This document shows, in pieces, positions 1 to 7,328 of a stretch of DNA of 64,000 nt (position 1 is the stretch's first letter; the number at the start of each line of letters is the position of its first letter). Below the pieces are notes generated by a model. It was not told the DNA's origin. It worked only from the letters and a program-made list of their open reading frames with translations, and did not search any database. The stretch is from Marivivens sp. (GTDB taxonomy: Bacteria > Pseudomonadota > Alphaproteobacteria > Rhodobacterales > Rhodobacteraceae): assembly GCA_024642115.1 (NCBI GenBank), contig JAHEBU010000002.1, positions 62,001-126,000 on the forward strand, read 5' to 3'. The position numbers and the translations under genes are program-made.

Positions 1-1087
1 CATTGGCCAGCACGCCGATGAATTCGGGATCGGCCTGCCAGTCGCCCCCCGCCTTCAGGGCGCGAACCAGATCGGGGCCAAAGCCATGCACCTGCAACAC
101 CTGATACCATTTGGCCAAGGTCGCCTCGGCCTCGGCCCGCTTGCGCTCGGTCCAATCCATCGGCTTGCCGTAATGGGTGCCCAGCATGACTAGCCGGATG
201 ACCTCGCCGCTCACGCCCTGATCCAGCAGATCACGCACGGTAAAGAAGTTGCCCAACGACTTGGACATCTTCTTGCCCTCGACCTGCAACATCTCGTTGT
301 GCATCCAGACATTGGCAAAGGCGCCGTGCGGGTGGGCGCAGGCGGATTGGGCAATCTCGTTTTCGTGATGCGGGAACATCAGGTCGTTGCCGCCACCATG
401 AATGTCGAACGACTCGCCCAACAACTCATAGGCCATGGCCGAGCATTCGATGTGCCAGCCAGGCCGACCCCGACCCCACAGGCTGTCCCAGCCCGGAGTG
501 CCCTCGTCCGATGGTTTCCACAGGACAAAATCCATCGGATTGCGCTTGTAAGGGGCAACTTCGACCCGCGCCCCCGCAATCATGTCGTCAATGGACCGGC
601 CCGACAGCGCCCCATACTCGGCATAACTCTCGACGGCGAACAGCACATGGCCCTCGGCCTCGTAGGCATGGCCGGACTTGATGAGGTCGGAAATCATGTC
701 CTTCATCGCGCCGATCCACTCGGTCGCCCGTGGCTCGTGCGTAGGCCGCAGCGCACCCAGCGCGTCCATGTCCGCATGATACCAGCCGATCGTCTCGTCG
801 GTGATCGCGCGAATGTCGCGGCCCGTCTCGGCCGCCCGTGCGTTGATCTTGTCATCCACGTCGGTGAAATTGCGCACATAGGTCACGTGATCCGCGCCAT
901 AAACATGGCGCAGCAGGCGGAACAGCACGTCGAACACCAGCACCGGGCGGGCGTTGCCCAGATGCGCCCGGTCATAGACGGTCGGCCCGCAGACATACAT
1001 CCGCACGTTTCGGGGATCGAGCGGTTCGAACACCTCGCGGCGGCGGGTGCGGGAATTGTGCAGGCGAAGGATAAGATCGTCGGACAT
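1..1087 (-). CDS. cysS: Cysteine--tRNA ligase, 5' part (C-terminus outside the window)
   Basis: Charges tRNA-Cys with cysteine in the cytoplasm. The frame opens with [15 protein letters not shown] and runs off the left edge after about 362 codons, roughly three quarters of a typical CysS. Visible class I hallmarks are the N-terminal zinc-site region VCGPTVYD, the HIGH-type signature in AHLGNARP, the second zinc-site part WHIECSAMA and HHENE, and KMSKS in [10 protein letters not shown]. The start is the only ATG that keeps the usual N-terminal length. Upstream lies 150 bp of spacer and then the DUF1697 gene on the same strand. Identification is certain; only the C-terminal anticodon-binding end is missing. 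Confidence 0.96.
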   Translation of the reverse strand, partial: MSDDLILRLHNSRTRRREVFEPLDPRNVRMYVCGPTVYDRAHLGNARPVLVFDVLFRLLRHVYGADHVTYVRNFTDVDDKINARAAETGRDIRAITDETIGWYHADMDALGALRPTHEPRATEWIGAMKDMISDLIKSGHAYEAEGHVLFAVESYAEYGALSGRSIDDMIAGARVEVAPYKRNPMDFVLWKPSDEGTPGWDSLWGRGRPGWHIECSAMAYELLGESFDIHGGGNDLMFPHHENEIAQSACAHPHGAFANVWMHNEMLQVEGKKMSKSLGNFFTVRDLLDQGVSGEVIRLVMLGTHYGKPMDWTERKRAEAEATLAKWYQVLQVHGFGPDLVRALKAGGDWQADPEFIGVLAN

Positions 1088-1171
1088 GGGGCCTCACAAG
1101 GCAGGGTTGCCCGCGGGCTTAGCAACTTCATGGATCAGGTGAAACGTGAAAGAGCGGCCCGCGACGGATGT

Positions 1172-1201
1172 CAGCAGGGAATAATGCAGCAGGGAATGAT
1201 G
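1172..1201. repeat. Two tandem copies of a 15-bp unit
   Basis: CAGCAGGGAATAATG is followed directly by CAGCAGGGAATGATG (one mismatch) in the spacer between the DUF1697 gene and cysS. It lies outside both coding regions, so it may be a slippage product. No function can be assigned. Confidence 0.6.
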
Positions 1202-1243
1202 CACAGGCTCTTCATGTCGCCGCTCATAGCACCGACACCCTGT

Positions 1244-1783
1244 TCAGTCCAGCATTTCGACAAGCGTGCGCACCGTGTTGAGGTTGCGCGCGGTCGTTTC
1301 AGTTCCGGTAATGACCTTGCCGATCTTTTCGGCCAATTTCGATGTGCCGAACCCCTGGGGCGTGTGCAACCACACGGTCCGGCCGCACACATCGATCTGC
1401 TCGGACGGCGCTGCGTGGCGGTCGAATTCGGACTGTACGATCACCGGGTCCGTCCAGCAGAAAAAGGCATGCAGGAACTTGGGCACCTCAGGGTCGAACG
1501 GACAGGCGGCCAGCGTCGAGCGGACCTCGTCCCCGGACAACACAAGGATTGCCACGTCCACGCCCCTCCGGTCACGCAGGGTCCCGCGCAATGTGGCGGC
1601 CAGATCTGCGGGCGTGCCGCTGGCCGAAAAGACCAGATTGCCGCTTGCGATGTAGGTTTTCGCATCGGCCCAACCCAGATCGCCGCACAGCGCTCGCAGA
1701 TCAGCCATCGGCACCTTGTTGTGCCCACCGATGTTGATCCCCCGGAACAAGGCCACCCATCGTTCCACTTGTCCGACTCCCAT
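1244..1783 (-). CDS. DUF1697 family protein
   Basis: 179 residues, matching the DUF1697 pattern along its length: an N-terminal VALFRGINIGGHNKVPMADLR, then LGWADAKTYIASGNLVF, and a C-terminal half with FCWTDP and KLAEKIGKVITGTETTARN. Members are small cytosolic proteins of unknown biochemical role. The gene is divergent from the MmcQ/YjbR-like gene, with about 20 bp between start codons, so the promoters must overlap. A slightly later start at the VERW segment is possible. Confidence 0.85.
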   Translation of the reverse strand: MGVGQVERWVALFRGINIGGHNKVPMADLRALCGDLGWADAKTYIASGNLVFSASGTPADLAATLRGTLRDRRGVDVAILVLSGDEVRSTLAACPFDPEVPKFLHAFFCWTDPVIVQSEFDRHAAPSEQIDVCGRTVWLHTPQGFGTSKLAEKIGKVITGTETTARNLNTVRTLVEMLD

Positions 1784-1803
1784 GATTGCGTCACCCTAAG
1801 GTC

Positions 1804-2148
1804 ATGACCCGCGCCCTCGTCAACCAACTCTGCGCCACTTATCCCGGTGCTGAAACCTCTGACCCTTGGGGCGGCGGGCATGACGTATGGAAGGTCGGAG
1901 GCAAGATGTTCGCCTGCGTGGGGGCCATGCGCGAAGGGGTGAGTGTAAAGACCGACAGCCCTGAAACCGCGCGCCTGCTGATCGATATCGGCGTCGGCGA
2001 AAAGGCACCCTATTTTCATGCCTCCTGGGTTTACCTGCCCGAAGGCACGGCCGACGACGAACTGACCCACCGTCTTGTCACATCGTACAGGATCATCCGG
2101 TCGGGGCTCACGAAAAGGGCGCAAACCGCACTGCCACCATTCAACTAG
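1804..2148 (+). CDS. MmcQ/YjbR-like protein
   Basis: 114 residues from the ATG at 1804. A TTG six codons upstream (1786) is also in frame but would nearly abut the divergent start. Family features are the YPGAETSDPWGGGHDVWKV segment near the N-terminus, then KMFACVGAMREGVSVKT and SYRIIRSGLTKR at the C-terminus. Proteins of this fold (CyaY-like DNA-binding superfamily, formerly DUF419) are small and poorly characterised. It is followed after 14 bp by an intergenic repeat element. Confidence 0.8.
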   Translation: MTRALVNQLCATYPGAETSDPWGGGHDVWKVGGKMFACVGAMREGVSVKTDSPETARLLIDIGVGEKAPYFHASWVYLPEGTADDELTHRLVTSYRIIRSGLTKRAQTALPPFN

Positions 2149-2162
2149 ATCCCCTCAACCGG

Positions 2163-2236
2163 TTCACCTTGCAATAACACCTCTCGGGGGGGTGAATTTG
2201 CCGGAGGCAAAGAGGGGGGCAGACAGCCCCCCTGCC
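2163..2236 (+). repeat. Intergenic repeat element, copy A
   Basis: Starts TTCACCTTGCAATAACA, continues CTCTCGGGGGG and ends in the GC-rich palindromic part GGGGGGCAGACAGCCCCCC. The same order of blocks recurs on the minus strand at 8907-8965, and a degenerate version occurs at 20438-20484. It sits between the convergent ends of the MmcQ-like and VOC genes. The palindromic end could fold into a hairpin and act in termination or RNA stability. Confidence 0.75.
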
Positions 2237-2239
2237 CGG

Positions 2240-2629
2240 TCAATCGTATTGGACGACCTCGATCTCGACCCCGTTCTCTTCGTGGAAATAGAACCGGCGG
2301 CCCGGTTCATAGTCGGCATGGCTGTGCGGCGCATATCCCCGCGCCCGGACGGCTGCTTCAACAGCATCCAGATCATCGACGACCACACCGATATGGTTGA
2401 GCCCGCCCTGCCGGACATAAGTATTCTCGGCGGCCCCCAGCGCCTGCCCCGGCACCCCGGAATAGACGGCCAGATAGGTGTCCGCCTCGCCCACATGGAC
2501 GGTATGGCCGCCATGGATGGCAGCACCTTCCCAGCGGACCTGCCAGCCGAAAAGATCGCACAGCATGGCTGCCGTGGCCTTTGGATCAGCGACCGTCAAA
2601 TTGACATGTTCCAACCGTCCCATGCTCAT
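2240..2629 (-). CDS. VOC (glyoxalase/bleomycin-resistance fold) family protein
   Basis: 129 residues made of two beta-alpha-beta-beta-beta modules. The expected metal-ligand positions are present: His in RLEHVNLTV, His in GGLNHIGVVVDDL, and Glu in NGVEIEVVQ at the C-terminus. Substrate is not predictable; members include dioxygenases, glyoxalases and antibiotic-binding proteins. Its ATG overlaps the TGA of a 57-codon ORF (ATGA), so the two are probably translated as a unit from the SoxR-type promoter at 2833-2863. This places it in the redox-cycling-drug response regulon by inference. Confidence 0.88.
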   Translation of the reverse strand: MSMGRLEHVNLTVADPKATAAMLCDLFGWQVRWEGAAIHGGHTVHVGEADTYLAVYSGVPGQALGAAENTYVRQGGLNHIGVVVDDLDAVEAAVRARGYAPHSHADYEPGRRFYFHEENGVEIEVVQYD

Positions 2630-2799
2630 GCCCTCCCCGTCATGCGGACAAAGGCGCGGCGCAGGCGGTGGGTAGCCCGATCGGCCTCGACGTGGAAGCA
2701 GCCGCAGTCAAGGTCGTGACCCCAGCCAAGGCCGTCCTTGCGCAAAAGGGCGTTGACGGAAGGGCTGGCGCAGTAGCGGGTGGATGGTCTGGGGGACAT
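2626..2799 (-). CDS. Small Cys-containing protein of unknown function, coupled to the VOC gene
   Basis: 57 residues, starting MSPRPSTRYCAS and ending AFVRMTGRA. It carries Cys10 and a Cys32-Gly-Cys34-Phe-His36 cluster, followed by an Arg-rich tail. A good ribosome-binding site (GGAGAAAACC) precedes the ATG, the stop TGA overlaps the VOC start by four bases, and the gene is first downstream of a promoter with a SoxR operator. I do not recognise a family. The Cys/His cluster could bind metal or act as a redox switch. Coding status is supported by context rather than homology. Confidence 0.6.
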   Translation of the reverse strand: MSPRPSTRYCASPSVNALLRKDGLGWGHDLDCGCFHVEADRATHRLRRAFVRMTGRA

Positions 2800-2832
2800 G
2801 GTTTTCTCCTCTGGAAGTTCTGGTCCGACTCA

Positions 2833-2863
2833 TGTCTAATTTCTCAAGTTAACTTGAGATCAA
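2833..2863 (-). promoter_or_regulatory. SoxR operator inside a 19-bp-spaced promoter
   Basis: An 18-bp perfect palindrome, TCTCAAGTTAACTTGAGA at 2842-2859, has the same core as the known SoxR box of enterobacterial soxS. Read on the minus strand it sits between a -35 TTGATC (2858-2863) and a -10 TAGACA (2833-2838) with a 19-bp spacer, the overlong spacer typical of MerR-family activated promoters. The promoter therefore fires toward the small ORF and VOC gene, while soxR starts 16 bp away on the other side. Confidence 0.9.
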
Positions 2864-2874
2864 GGGAAATTTTC

Positions 2875-3330
2875 ATGTCGCAGGGCCTGACCATCGGCGA
2901 CCTCGCCGCCCGCACCGGCCTCGCCGTCTCGGCCATCCGGTTCTATGAAACACACGGGATCGTGGCCCCCCTGCGCAATGCGGGCGGGCACCGGCGCTAT
3001 GCCCGGTCGGACATCCGGCGGCTGTCGTTTGTCATGGCTTCGCAGGAACTGGGGTTTTCGCTTGGTGAAATCGCAACACACCTCAGCCACCTGCCCCCCG
3101 ACCGCGCCCCAAGTCGCGACGACTGGACCCGGATCGCCATCGGGTTCCGGGCAGACATCGCGCGGCGGATCGAGGCCCTGCAACTTCTGTCGCACAAGCT
3201 TGATGGATGCATCGGCTGTGGCTGCCTCAGCCTTGATCGGTGCGCGCTCTATAACCCGGCAGACGGGGCGGCAGCCTATGGCCCCGGTCCGCGCTATCTG
3301 ATGGGCGATAGCCAGATCGCGGACGGTTGA
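2875..3330 (+). CDS. soxR: Redox-sensitive transcriptional activator SoxR
   Basis: MerR-family regulator of 151 residues. The N-terminal winged helix is TIGDLAARTGLAVSAIRFYE with GGHRRY, a dimerisation helix follows, and the [2Fe-2S] motif is CIGCGC with Cys112, 115, 117 and 123. Oxidation of the cluster by redox-active compounds switches the bound protein to an activator. The ATG at 2875 is chosen because it gives the standard MerR N-terminus; an open frame extends upstream to 2668 but runs through the operator. It is divergent from its apparent target, the small ORF and VOC pair. Confidence 0.95.
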   Translation: MSQGLTIGDLAARTGLAVSAIRFYETHGIVAPLRNAGGHRRYARSDIRRLSFVMASQELGFSLGEIATHLSHLPPDRAPSRDDWTRIAIGFRADIARRIEALQLLSHKLDGCIGCGCLSLDRCALYNPADGAAAYGPGPRYLMGDSQIADG

Positions 3331-3361
3331 CAGTCAGTCGTGACTCGGATTTGCCTGCGCC

Positions 3362-4531
3362 ATGAAGCTTGGCAATCGCATCCTCAATATCACCGGCGGC
3401 GGCTCTGATGGCTGGGACGTGTTCTATCGCGCCCGGGCAATGAAGGCCGAGGGCAAGCCGATCCTGGAATTGACCATCGGCGAGCATGATATCCGGACCC
3501 ATCCGGATATCCTCAACGCGATGCACGCGTCGGCCATGGGCGGGCATACGGGGTATGCCGCGATTTCCGGCACCCTTGCCTTGCGACAGGCGGTGGCCGA
3601 CCGGATCACCCAGCGAACCGGCGTGCCAACACGCCCGAACAACATCCTCATCACGCCCGGCGGTCAGTCAGCGCTGTTCGCGGCGCATATGGCGGTCTGC
3701 GACGAAGGCTCCCGCGCGCTGTTTGTCGACCCCTATTACGCCACCTACCCCGGCACGATCCGAGGAGTGGGGGCGGTGCCGGTCCCGATCGCGGCGCACG
3801 CCCGCAACGGGTTCCTGCCGCTGGCGTCCGACATCGCGGCTGAGGCACCGGGCGCTGTCAGCCTGATGATCAACTCGCCCAACAATCCGACAGGGGTGAT
3901 CTACGACGCGGCAACGCTGACCGGAATCGCGCAGGTCTGCCGCGACCACGACCTGTGGCTGATCTCGGACGAGGTCTATGACACGCAGGTCTGGGACGGC
4001 ACCCACATCAGCCCACGCAGCCTGCCCGGCATGGCCGAACGGACGCTGGTGATCGGATCCATGTCCAAAAGCCATGCCATGACGGGCAGCCGGATCGGCT
4101 GGATCTGCGCACCCGAGGACGTGATCGCCCGACTGGTCACCCTCGCCACTCACACGACCTACGGCGTGGCCGGGTTCGTGCAGGACGCAGCGTGCTTTGC
4201 CTTGGCCCAGGGCGACGCCCCGGAACGGGCCGTCGCCGCCCCCTTTGCCCGGCGGCGGCAGATCACGCTTGACCTGCTGGCGGGGCAGAACGTGGTGCGG
4301 GCCGTGCCCCCTCAGGGGGCGATGTACACCATGCTCGATATTCGGGCGGCGGGGATGACCGGCGAAGGGTTCGCCAATGCGCTGCTCGACGCCGAAGGGA
4401 TCGCGGTAATGCCCGGCGAATCGTTTGGTCAATCGGCGGCGGGACATATCCGGGTTGCCATGACCATCGCCGACGCGGACTATGAACAGGCGGTGCGCCG
4501 GCTTTTGGGGTTCGCCGCGACTCTCGCCTAA
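3362..4531 (+). CDS. Pyridoxal-phosphate aminotransferase (class I/II)
   Basis: 389 residues with the fold-type I aminotransferase landmarks in order: GYAAISGTLALR near residue 65, NSPNNPTGVIYD, the PLP-ring aspartate in ISDEVYD, the Schiff-base lysine in SMSKSHAMTGSRIGW, and the substrate-carboxylate Arg region IRVAM near the C-terminus. Family members transaminate aspartate, aromatic or other amino acids; the specific substrate cannot be told from sequence alone. It is 12 bp upstream of the PEP-mutase-like gene and probably in an operon with it. Confidence 0.88.
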   Translation: MKLGNRILNITGGGSDGWDVFYRARAMKAEGKPILELTIGEHDIRTHPDILNAMHASAMGGHTGYAAISGTLALRQAVADRITQRTGVPTRPNNILITPGGQSALFAAHMAVCDEGSRALFVDPYYATYPGTIRGVGAVPVPIAAHARNGFLPLASDIAAEAPGAVSLMINSPNNPTGVIYDAATLTGIAQVCRDHDLWLISDEVYDTQVWDGTHISPRSLPGMAERTLVIGSMSKSHAMTGSRIGWICAPEDVIARLVTLATHTTYGVAGFVQDAACFALAQGDAPERAVAAPFARRRQITLDLLAGQNVVRAVPPQGAMYTMLDIRAAGMTGEGFANALLDAEGIAVMPGESFGQSAAGHIRVAMTIADADYEQAVRRLLGFAATLA

Positions 4532-4543
4532 AGGATCGACCTC

Positions 4544-5359
4544 ATGACCGACCCCGGCTCTGCCTTTCGCGCCCTGCACCAACGCGGGGCGGCGTTCATT
4601 CTTGCCAATTGCTGGGACGCGGGATCGGCGCGGATGTTGCAGGCGATGGGCGCGCAGGCGGTCGCCACGTCGTCTGCCGCTCATGCCTTTACCCTCGGCC
4701 GCCCGGACGGTGGAACCCTCACCCGGGACGAGGCGCTGACCCATGCGCAAGACATCGTCGCCGCCGTCCATGTCCCCGTGCAGGGCGATTTCGAGAATGG
4801 ATTTGGAGACGACCCGGACACCTGTGCGCAAACCGTCCGACTGGCGGCCGAGGTCGGACTGGCGGGCATCTGTATCGAGGATACGGCCCTGCCAGGAACC
4901 GCGCCTTACGACCGGGCGCTGGCTATCGAACGGATCCGCGCCGCGGCCAGCGCCGCCCGCGCCCTGCCCCGCGATTTCGTGCTGACGGCACGGGCCGACG
5001 GGCTGATGCTGGAAACCTACGATCTGACCGAGGCGATCGCGCGCCTTCAGGCGTTTCAAACGGCAGGCGCGGATTGCCTTTATGCGCCGATCCCTGCGTC
5101 CTTTGAGGATCTGACCCGGCTCTGCACCGAGGTAACCGGCCCCGTCAACGCGCTCGTCGCGGGGCGCTATACGGCATTCGACCGGGTCGCCTATCAGCAG
5201 ATCGGCGTTGCCCGGCTGTCACTCGGGTCGGCCCTCGCCCGGGTCACGCACCGTGCGATCCACGACGCGGCGGCGGAAATGTTTGGGGCAGGCACCTTCA
5301 AATCCCTTGGAAACGGGATTTCCAGCAGTATCGTGGACGCATTGCTGACCAAGGATTAG
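4544..5359 (+). CDS. Isocitrate lyase / PEP mutase superfamily protein
   Basis: 271 residues. The superfamily core is visible as LANCWDAGSARML near the N-terminus, metal-binding QGDFENGFGDDP, and GICIEDTALPG. Members form or cleave C-C or P-C bonds next to a carboxylate (2-methylisocitrate lyase, oxaloacetate hydrolase, PEP mutase). The long-form isocitrate lyase insertions are absent, so this is the short bacterial class of uncertain substrate. The spacing to both neighbours (12 bp and 4 bp) suggests one transcript from the aminotransferase to the TPM protein. Confidence 0.85.
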   Translation: MTDPGSAFRALHQRGAAFILANCWDAGSARMLQAMGAQAVATSSAAHAFTLGRPDGGTLTRDEALTHAQDIVAAVHVPVQGDFENGFGDDPDTCAQTVRLAAEVGLAGICIEDTALPGTAPYDRALAIERIRAAASAARALPRDFVLTARADGLMLETYDLTEAIARLQAFQTAGADCLYAPIPASFEDLTRLCTEVTGPVNALVAGRYTAFDRVAYQQIGVARLSLGSALARVTHRAIHDAAAEMFGAGTFKSLGNGISSSIVDALLTKD

Positions 5360-5363
5360 ACCG

Positions 5364-6233
5364 ATGCGTGCTCTTCTGACTGCCTTTGTTGCTGTCTTTC
5401 TGACGGCGCAGGGCGCCCTTGCCCAATTCTATCCCGACCAGACCTCGCCCACGATCAATGACTTTGCGGGGCTGATCGACAGCGCGACCGAAGCCCGGAT
5501 CAACGACCGGCTGGCCGCGCTCAAGGCGAGCCAGGGGACAGATATCGTGATCGCCACGCTCAGTTCGGTTAGTTTCTACGCCAAGGACATGACGATCCCC
5601 GAATACGCGACCGGCCTGTTCAACAAATGGCGGGTCGGGCGAGACACTCCCAACGACGGTATCCTTCTCATCGTGTTCCGGGACGACCGGGAACTGCGGG
5701 TGGCGCTGGGGGCGGGGTATGACGGCGCGTGGGATGGCATCGCCAAAGAGGTCATCGACGCCGACATCCTTCCGGCCTTTCGGGCGGGAGACTATCCGGG
5801 CGGCATCGCGGCGGGGGTCAACGGGTTGATCGAAAAGGTGGCCGTCCCGTTCCACAATGGGGCGAACGCCCCTGTCGCTGCGGCCGCCACGCCGACGCCC
5901 GAGGACCCCGCAAGCCTGTGGTGGCTCCTGCTTCCACTGGGTCTGATCGGGGCGGTGGTCTGGGGGGGCCGCGCAGCAGCCAAAGCCATTCAGAACGCCC
6001 GCAAATGCGAAAACTGCGGCGCACGGGGTCTGCGGCCAGAGCGGGTTACGCTAGAGCCCGCGACAGCCAACAGCACCGGACGGGGGGAACGACGGGCAAC
6101 CTGCCCGTCTTGCGGACATGTGGCGGTCACGGCCTTTACTATCGCCATGCTGTCCAGCAGCTCTGACGCGTCGGACAGTTCGGGCGGTGGCGGGGGGTCG
6201 TCGGATGGCGGCGGCGCCTCGGGTAGCTGGTAG
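5364..6233 (+). CDS. TPM-domain (YgcG/DUF477) membrane protein with zinc ribbon
   Basis: 289 residues. An N-terminal signal peptide (cleavage likely after GALA) is followed by a TPM domain (FAGLIDSATEARINDRLA through the RVALGAGYDG segment). A single membrane span, LWWLLLPLGLIGAVVWGG, lies near residue 190, followed by a four-Cys ribbon (CENCG and CPSCG) and a Gly/Ser-rich tail ending GASGSW. The layout puts the TPM domain in the periplasm and the ribbon in the cytoplasm. TPM proteins are linked to membrane-complex repair or assembly, but no role is firmly known here. Confidence 0.85.
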   Translation: MRALLTAFVAVFLTAQGALAQFYPDQTSPTINDFAGLIDSATEARINDRLAALKASQGTDIVIATLSSVSFYAKDMTIPEYATGLFNKWRVGRDTPNDGILLIVFRDDRELRVALGAGYDGAWDGIAKEVIDADILPAFRAGDYPGGIAAGVNGLIEKVAVPFHNGANAPVAAAATPTPEDPASLWWLLLPLGLIGAVVWGGRAAAKAIQNARKCENCGARGLRPERVTLEPATANSTGRGERRATCPSCGHVAVTAFTIAMLSSSSDASDSSGGGGGSSDGGGASGSW

Positions 6234-6243
6234 GCGCCGCCGC
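6208..6243. terminator. Hairpin at the end of the TPM gene
   Basis: An 11-bp GC-only stem with the core GGCGGCGCC pairing to GGCGCCGCC surrounds the stop codon of the TPM gene and reaches toward the convergent OMP gene end. There is no U-run, so it is a stem that could serve both directions rather than a classical intrinsic terminator. Confidence 0.5.
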
Positions 6244-6265
6244 TGTTCAGATCAGGACTGGTTGA

Positions 6266-6874
6266 TCAGAACTGGAACGACACGCGGGCCGATACGGTGG
6301 TATCATCCAGCGACGACGTGGTGCCATTGAAGTTGTCAAAAGTGCTCTTGACCACTTCCCCGCCCAACACGATCGAGTCGGACAGTTTGTAGTCCATACC
6401 AAGACCGTAATAGCTGCCGTCATAGCTGGATTCGACTGCGCCGGTGGTGTTGACGCGTGCGGCACCGGCGGTCAGATACGGCATGAAGCTGCCCGCATCA
6501 TACCCGGCGCGCAGGCCGACACGGCCCATTCCGTCCAGGCTGATCCCGCTGGTGGCATCCGACTGGTTCAGCTTGTCATAGGCGATTTCGCCACCCAGCA
6601 CGAACTGACCGAAGTCGTAGTTGTAACCGGCATGGACGCCATAGACGGCCCCCTTGGCATCTTCGGCAAACTGGTCGGACTTGGCCGTTCCATAGCCGAC
6701 CTGGCCACCAACGTAAAAGCCGGACCAATCCGAGCCGTATGTCATCGGCACCGGGGCGGGCGCGGGCATGGGGGCGGGTTCGACGACCACGGGGGCCATG
6801 CCACCTGCATGCGCGGTCGAGGCAAGGGCCAGCGTGGACAGCGACGCGGCAAGCGCCATTTTCAAGGAATTCAT
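6266..6874 (-). CDS. Outer-membrane beta-barrel protein
   Basis: 202 residues. A clear signal peptide (MNSLKMALAASLSTLALASTAHA) is followed by a short Pro-rich stretch, then a barrel domain opening with DWSGFYVGGQVGYG, which is typical of the small OmpA-like/Omp25 family of alphaproteobacteria. Alternating hydrophobic strands run to the C-terminal VSARVSFQF, ending in the aromatic residue required by the BAM machinery. An RBS-like GGAGACGAG precedes the ATG. It probably contributes to outer-membrane structure; a specific transport role cannot be assigned. Confidence 0.88.
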   Translation of the reverse strand: MNSLKMALAASLSTLALASTAHAGGMAPVVVEPAPMPAPAPVPMTYGSDWSGFYVGGQVGYGTAKSDQFAEDAKGAVYGVHAGYNYDFGQFVLGGEIAYDKLNQSDATSGISLDGMGRVGLRAGYDAGSFMPYLTAGAARVNTTGAVESSYDGSYYGLGMDYKLSDSIVLGGEVVKSTFDNFNGTTSSLDDTTVSARVSFQF

Positions 6875-7189
6875 TAGCTCGTCTCCATATTGAGCCGCCT
6901 GTTTTCTGCGGCCTCATGGAAGCTAGAACCACTGGAGACCAAAAAGGTTCAAGCGCATCACTCGACTGTGACAAAAACGGGCATCAAGTTGCCAGAAAGA
7001 CAAGGAATCCTAGGCCAAGCACCGCTCAGATCGGGCAAAGCACGCGACAGTGAACGTGGCCCCTCTTGCAGGCGCCGGGATGCTCCAGGCCGTTCGCTGA
7101 GGACGTGCTCCGAAACCGACATTCCGTCGCAAATCGACAAGACAGTCGCGGGCCAGTGGGCATGGTTAGAAGCCAAGGGAGAACCAACC
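6875..7189. other. Intergenic region between the OMP gene and the MttB leader
   Basis: It holds the upstream region of the minus-strand OMP gene and the probable promoter of the plus-strand MttB transcript. A 91-codon open frame on the minus strand (to 7233) has no recognisable protein features and no plausible ribosome-binding site. I see no RNA gene with confidence. Confidence 0.5.
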
Positions 7190-7282
7190 ATGTGTTCGGG
7201 TGACTGGAGAGTCGTTCTTGTGCTGCGTACCATCGGGGCGCGGCGGGGACGTGCGGCGCGGGGCGGTCCGGGTCTGAACTGA
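7190..7282 (+). CDS. Possible leader ORF upstream of the MttB-family gene
   Basis: A 30-codon ORF reading MCSGDWRVVLVLRT and ending in an Arg/Gly-rich stretch RGRAARGGPGLN. An AAGGGAGAACC ribosome-binding site precedes the ATG. Its stop codon lies in the loop of a terminator-like hairpin (7270-7298) and the next gene starts 46 bp on. The run VVLVL followed by Arg codons could make translation rate-sensitive to charged tRNA, as in attenuation leaders. No homology is claimed. Confidence 0.35.
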   Translation: MCSGDWRVVLVLRTIGARRGRAARGGPGLN

Positions 7283-7298
7283 CCCTAAGACCCTTTTT
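7270..7298 (+). terminator. Candidate attenuator/terminator before the MttB-family gene
   Basis: GGGTCT at 7270-7275 pairs with AGACCC at 7288-7293, and TTTTT follows at once. A competing 5-bp stem, GGGTC with GACCC, uses the same left arm. The leader ORF stop codon lies in the loop. The arrangement (ORF, alternative stems, U-run, then structural gene) is that of an attenuator, though the stems are short. Confidence 0.45.
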
Positions 7299-7328
7299 GC
7301 CCGTATTCCGTCTCACGAAAGACCCATC

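Noticed and set aside
2668..2874. Upstream extension of soxR
   Set aside because: It would translate through the SoxR operator and the opposite-strand small ORF; the MerR fold starts at 2875.
3668..5059. 463-codon open frame on the minus strand across the aminotransferase and lyase genes
   Set aside because: It lies antisense to two well-supported genes, is very rich in Arg/Gly/His and has no recognisable features.
6958..7233. 91-codon minus-strand ORF upstream of the OMP gene
   Set aside because: No ribosome-binding site, no domain or span, and it overlaps the more plausible leader ORF region on the other strand.
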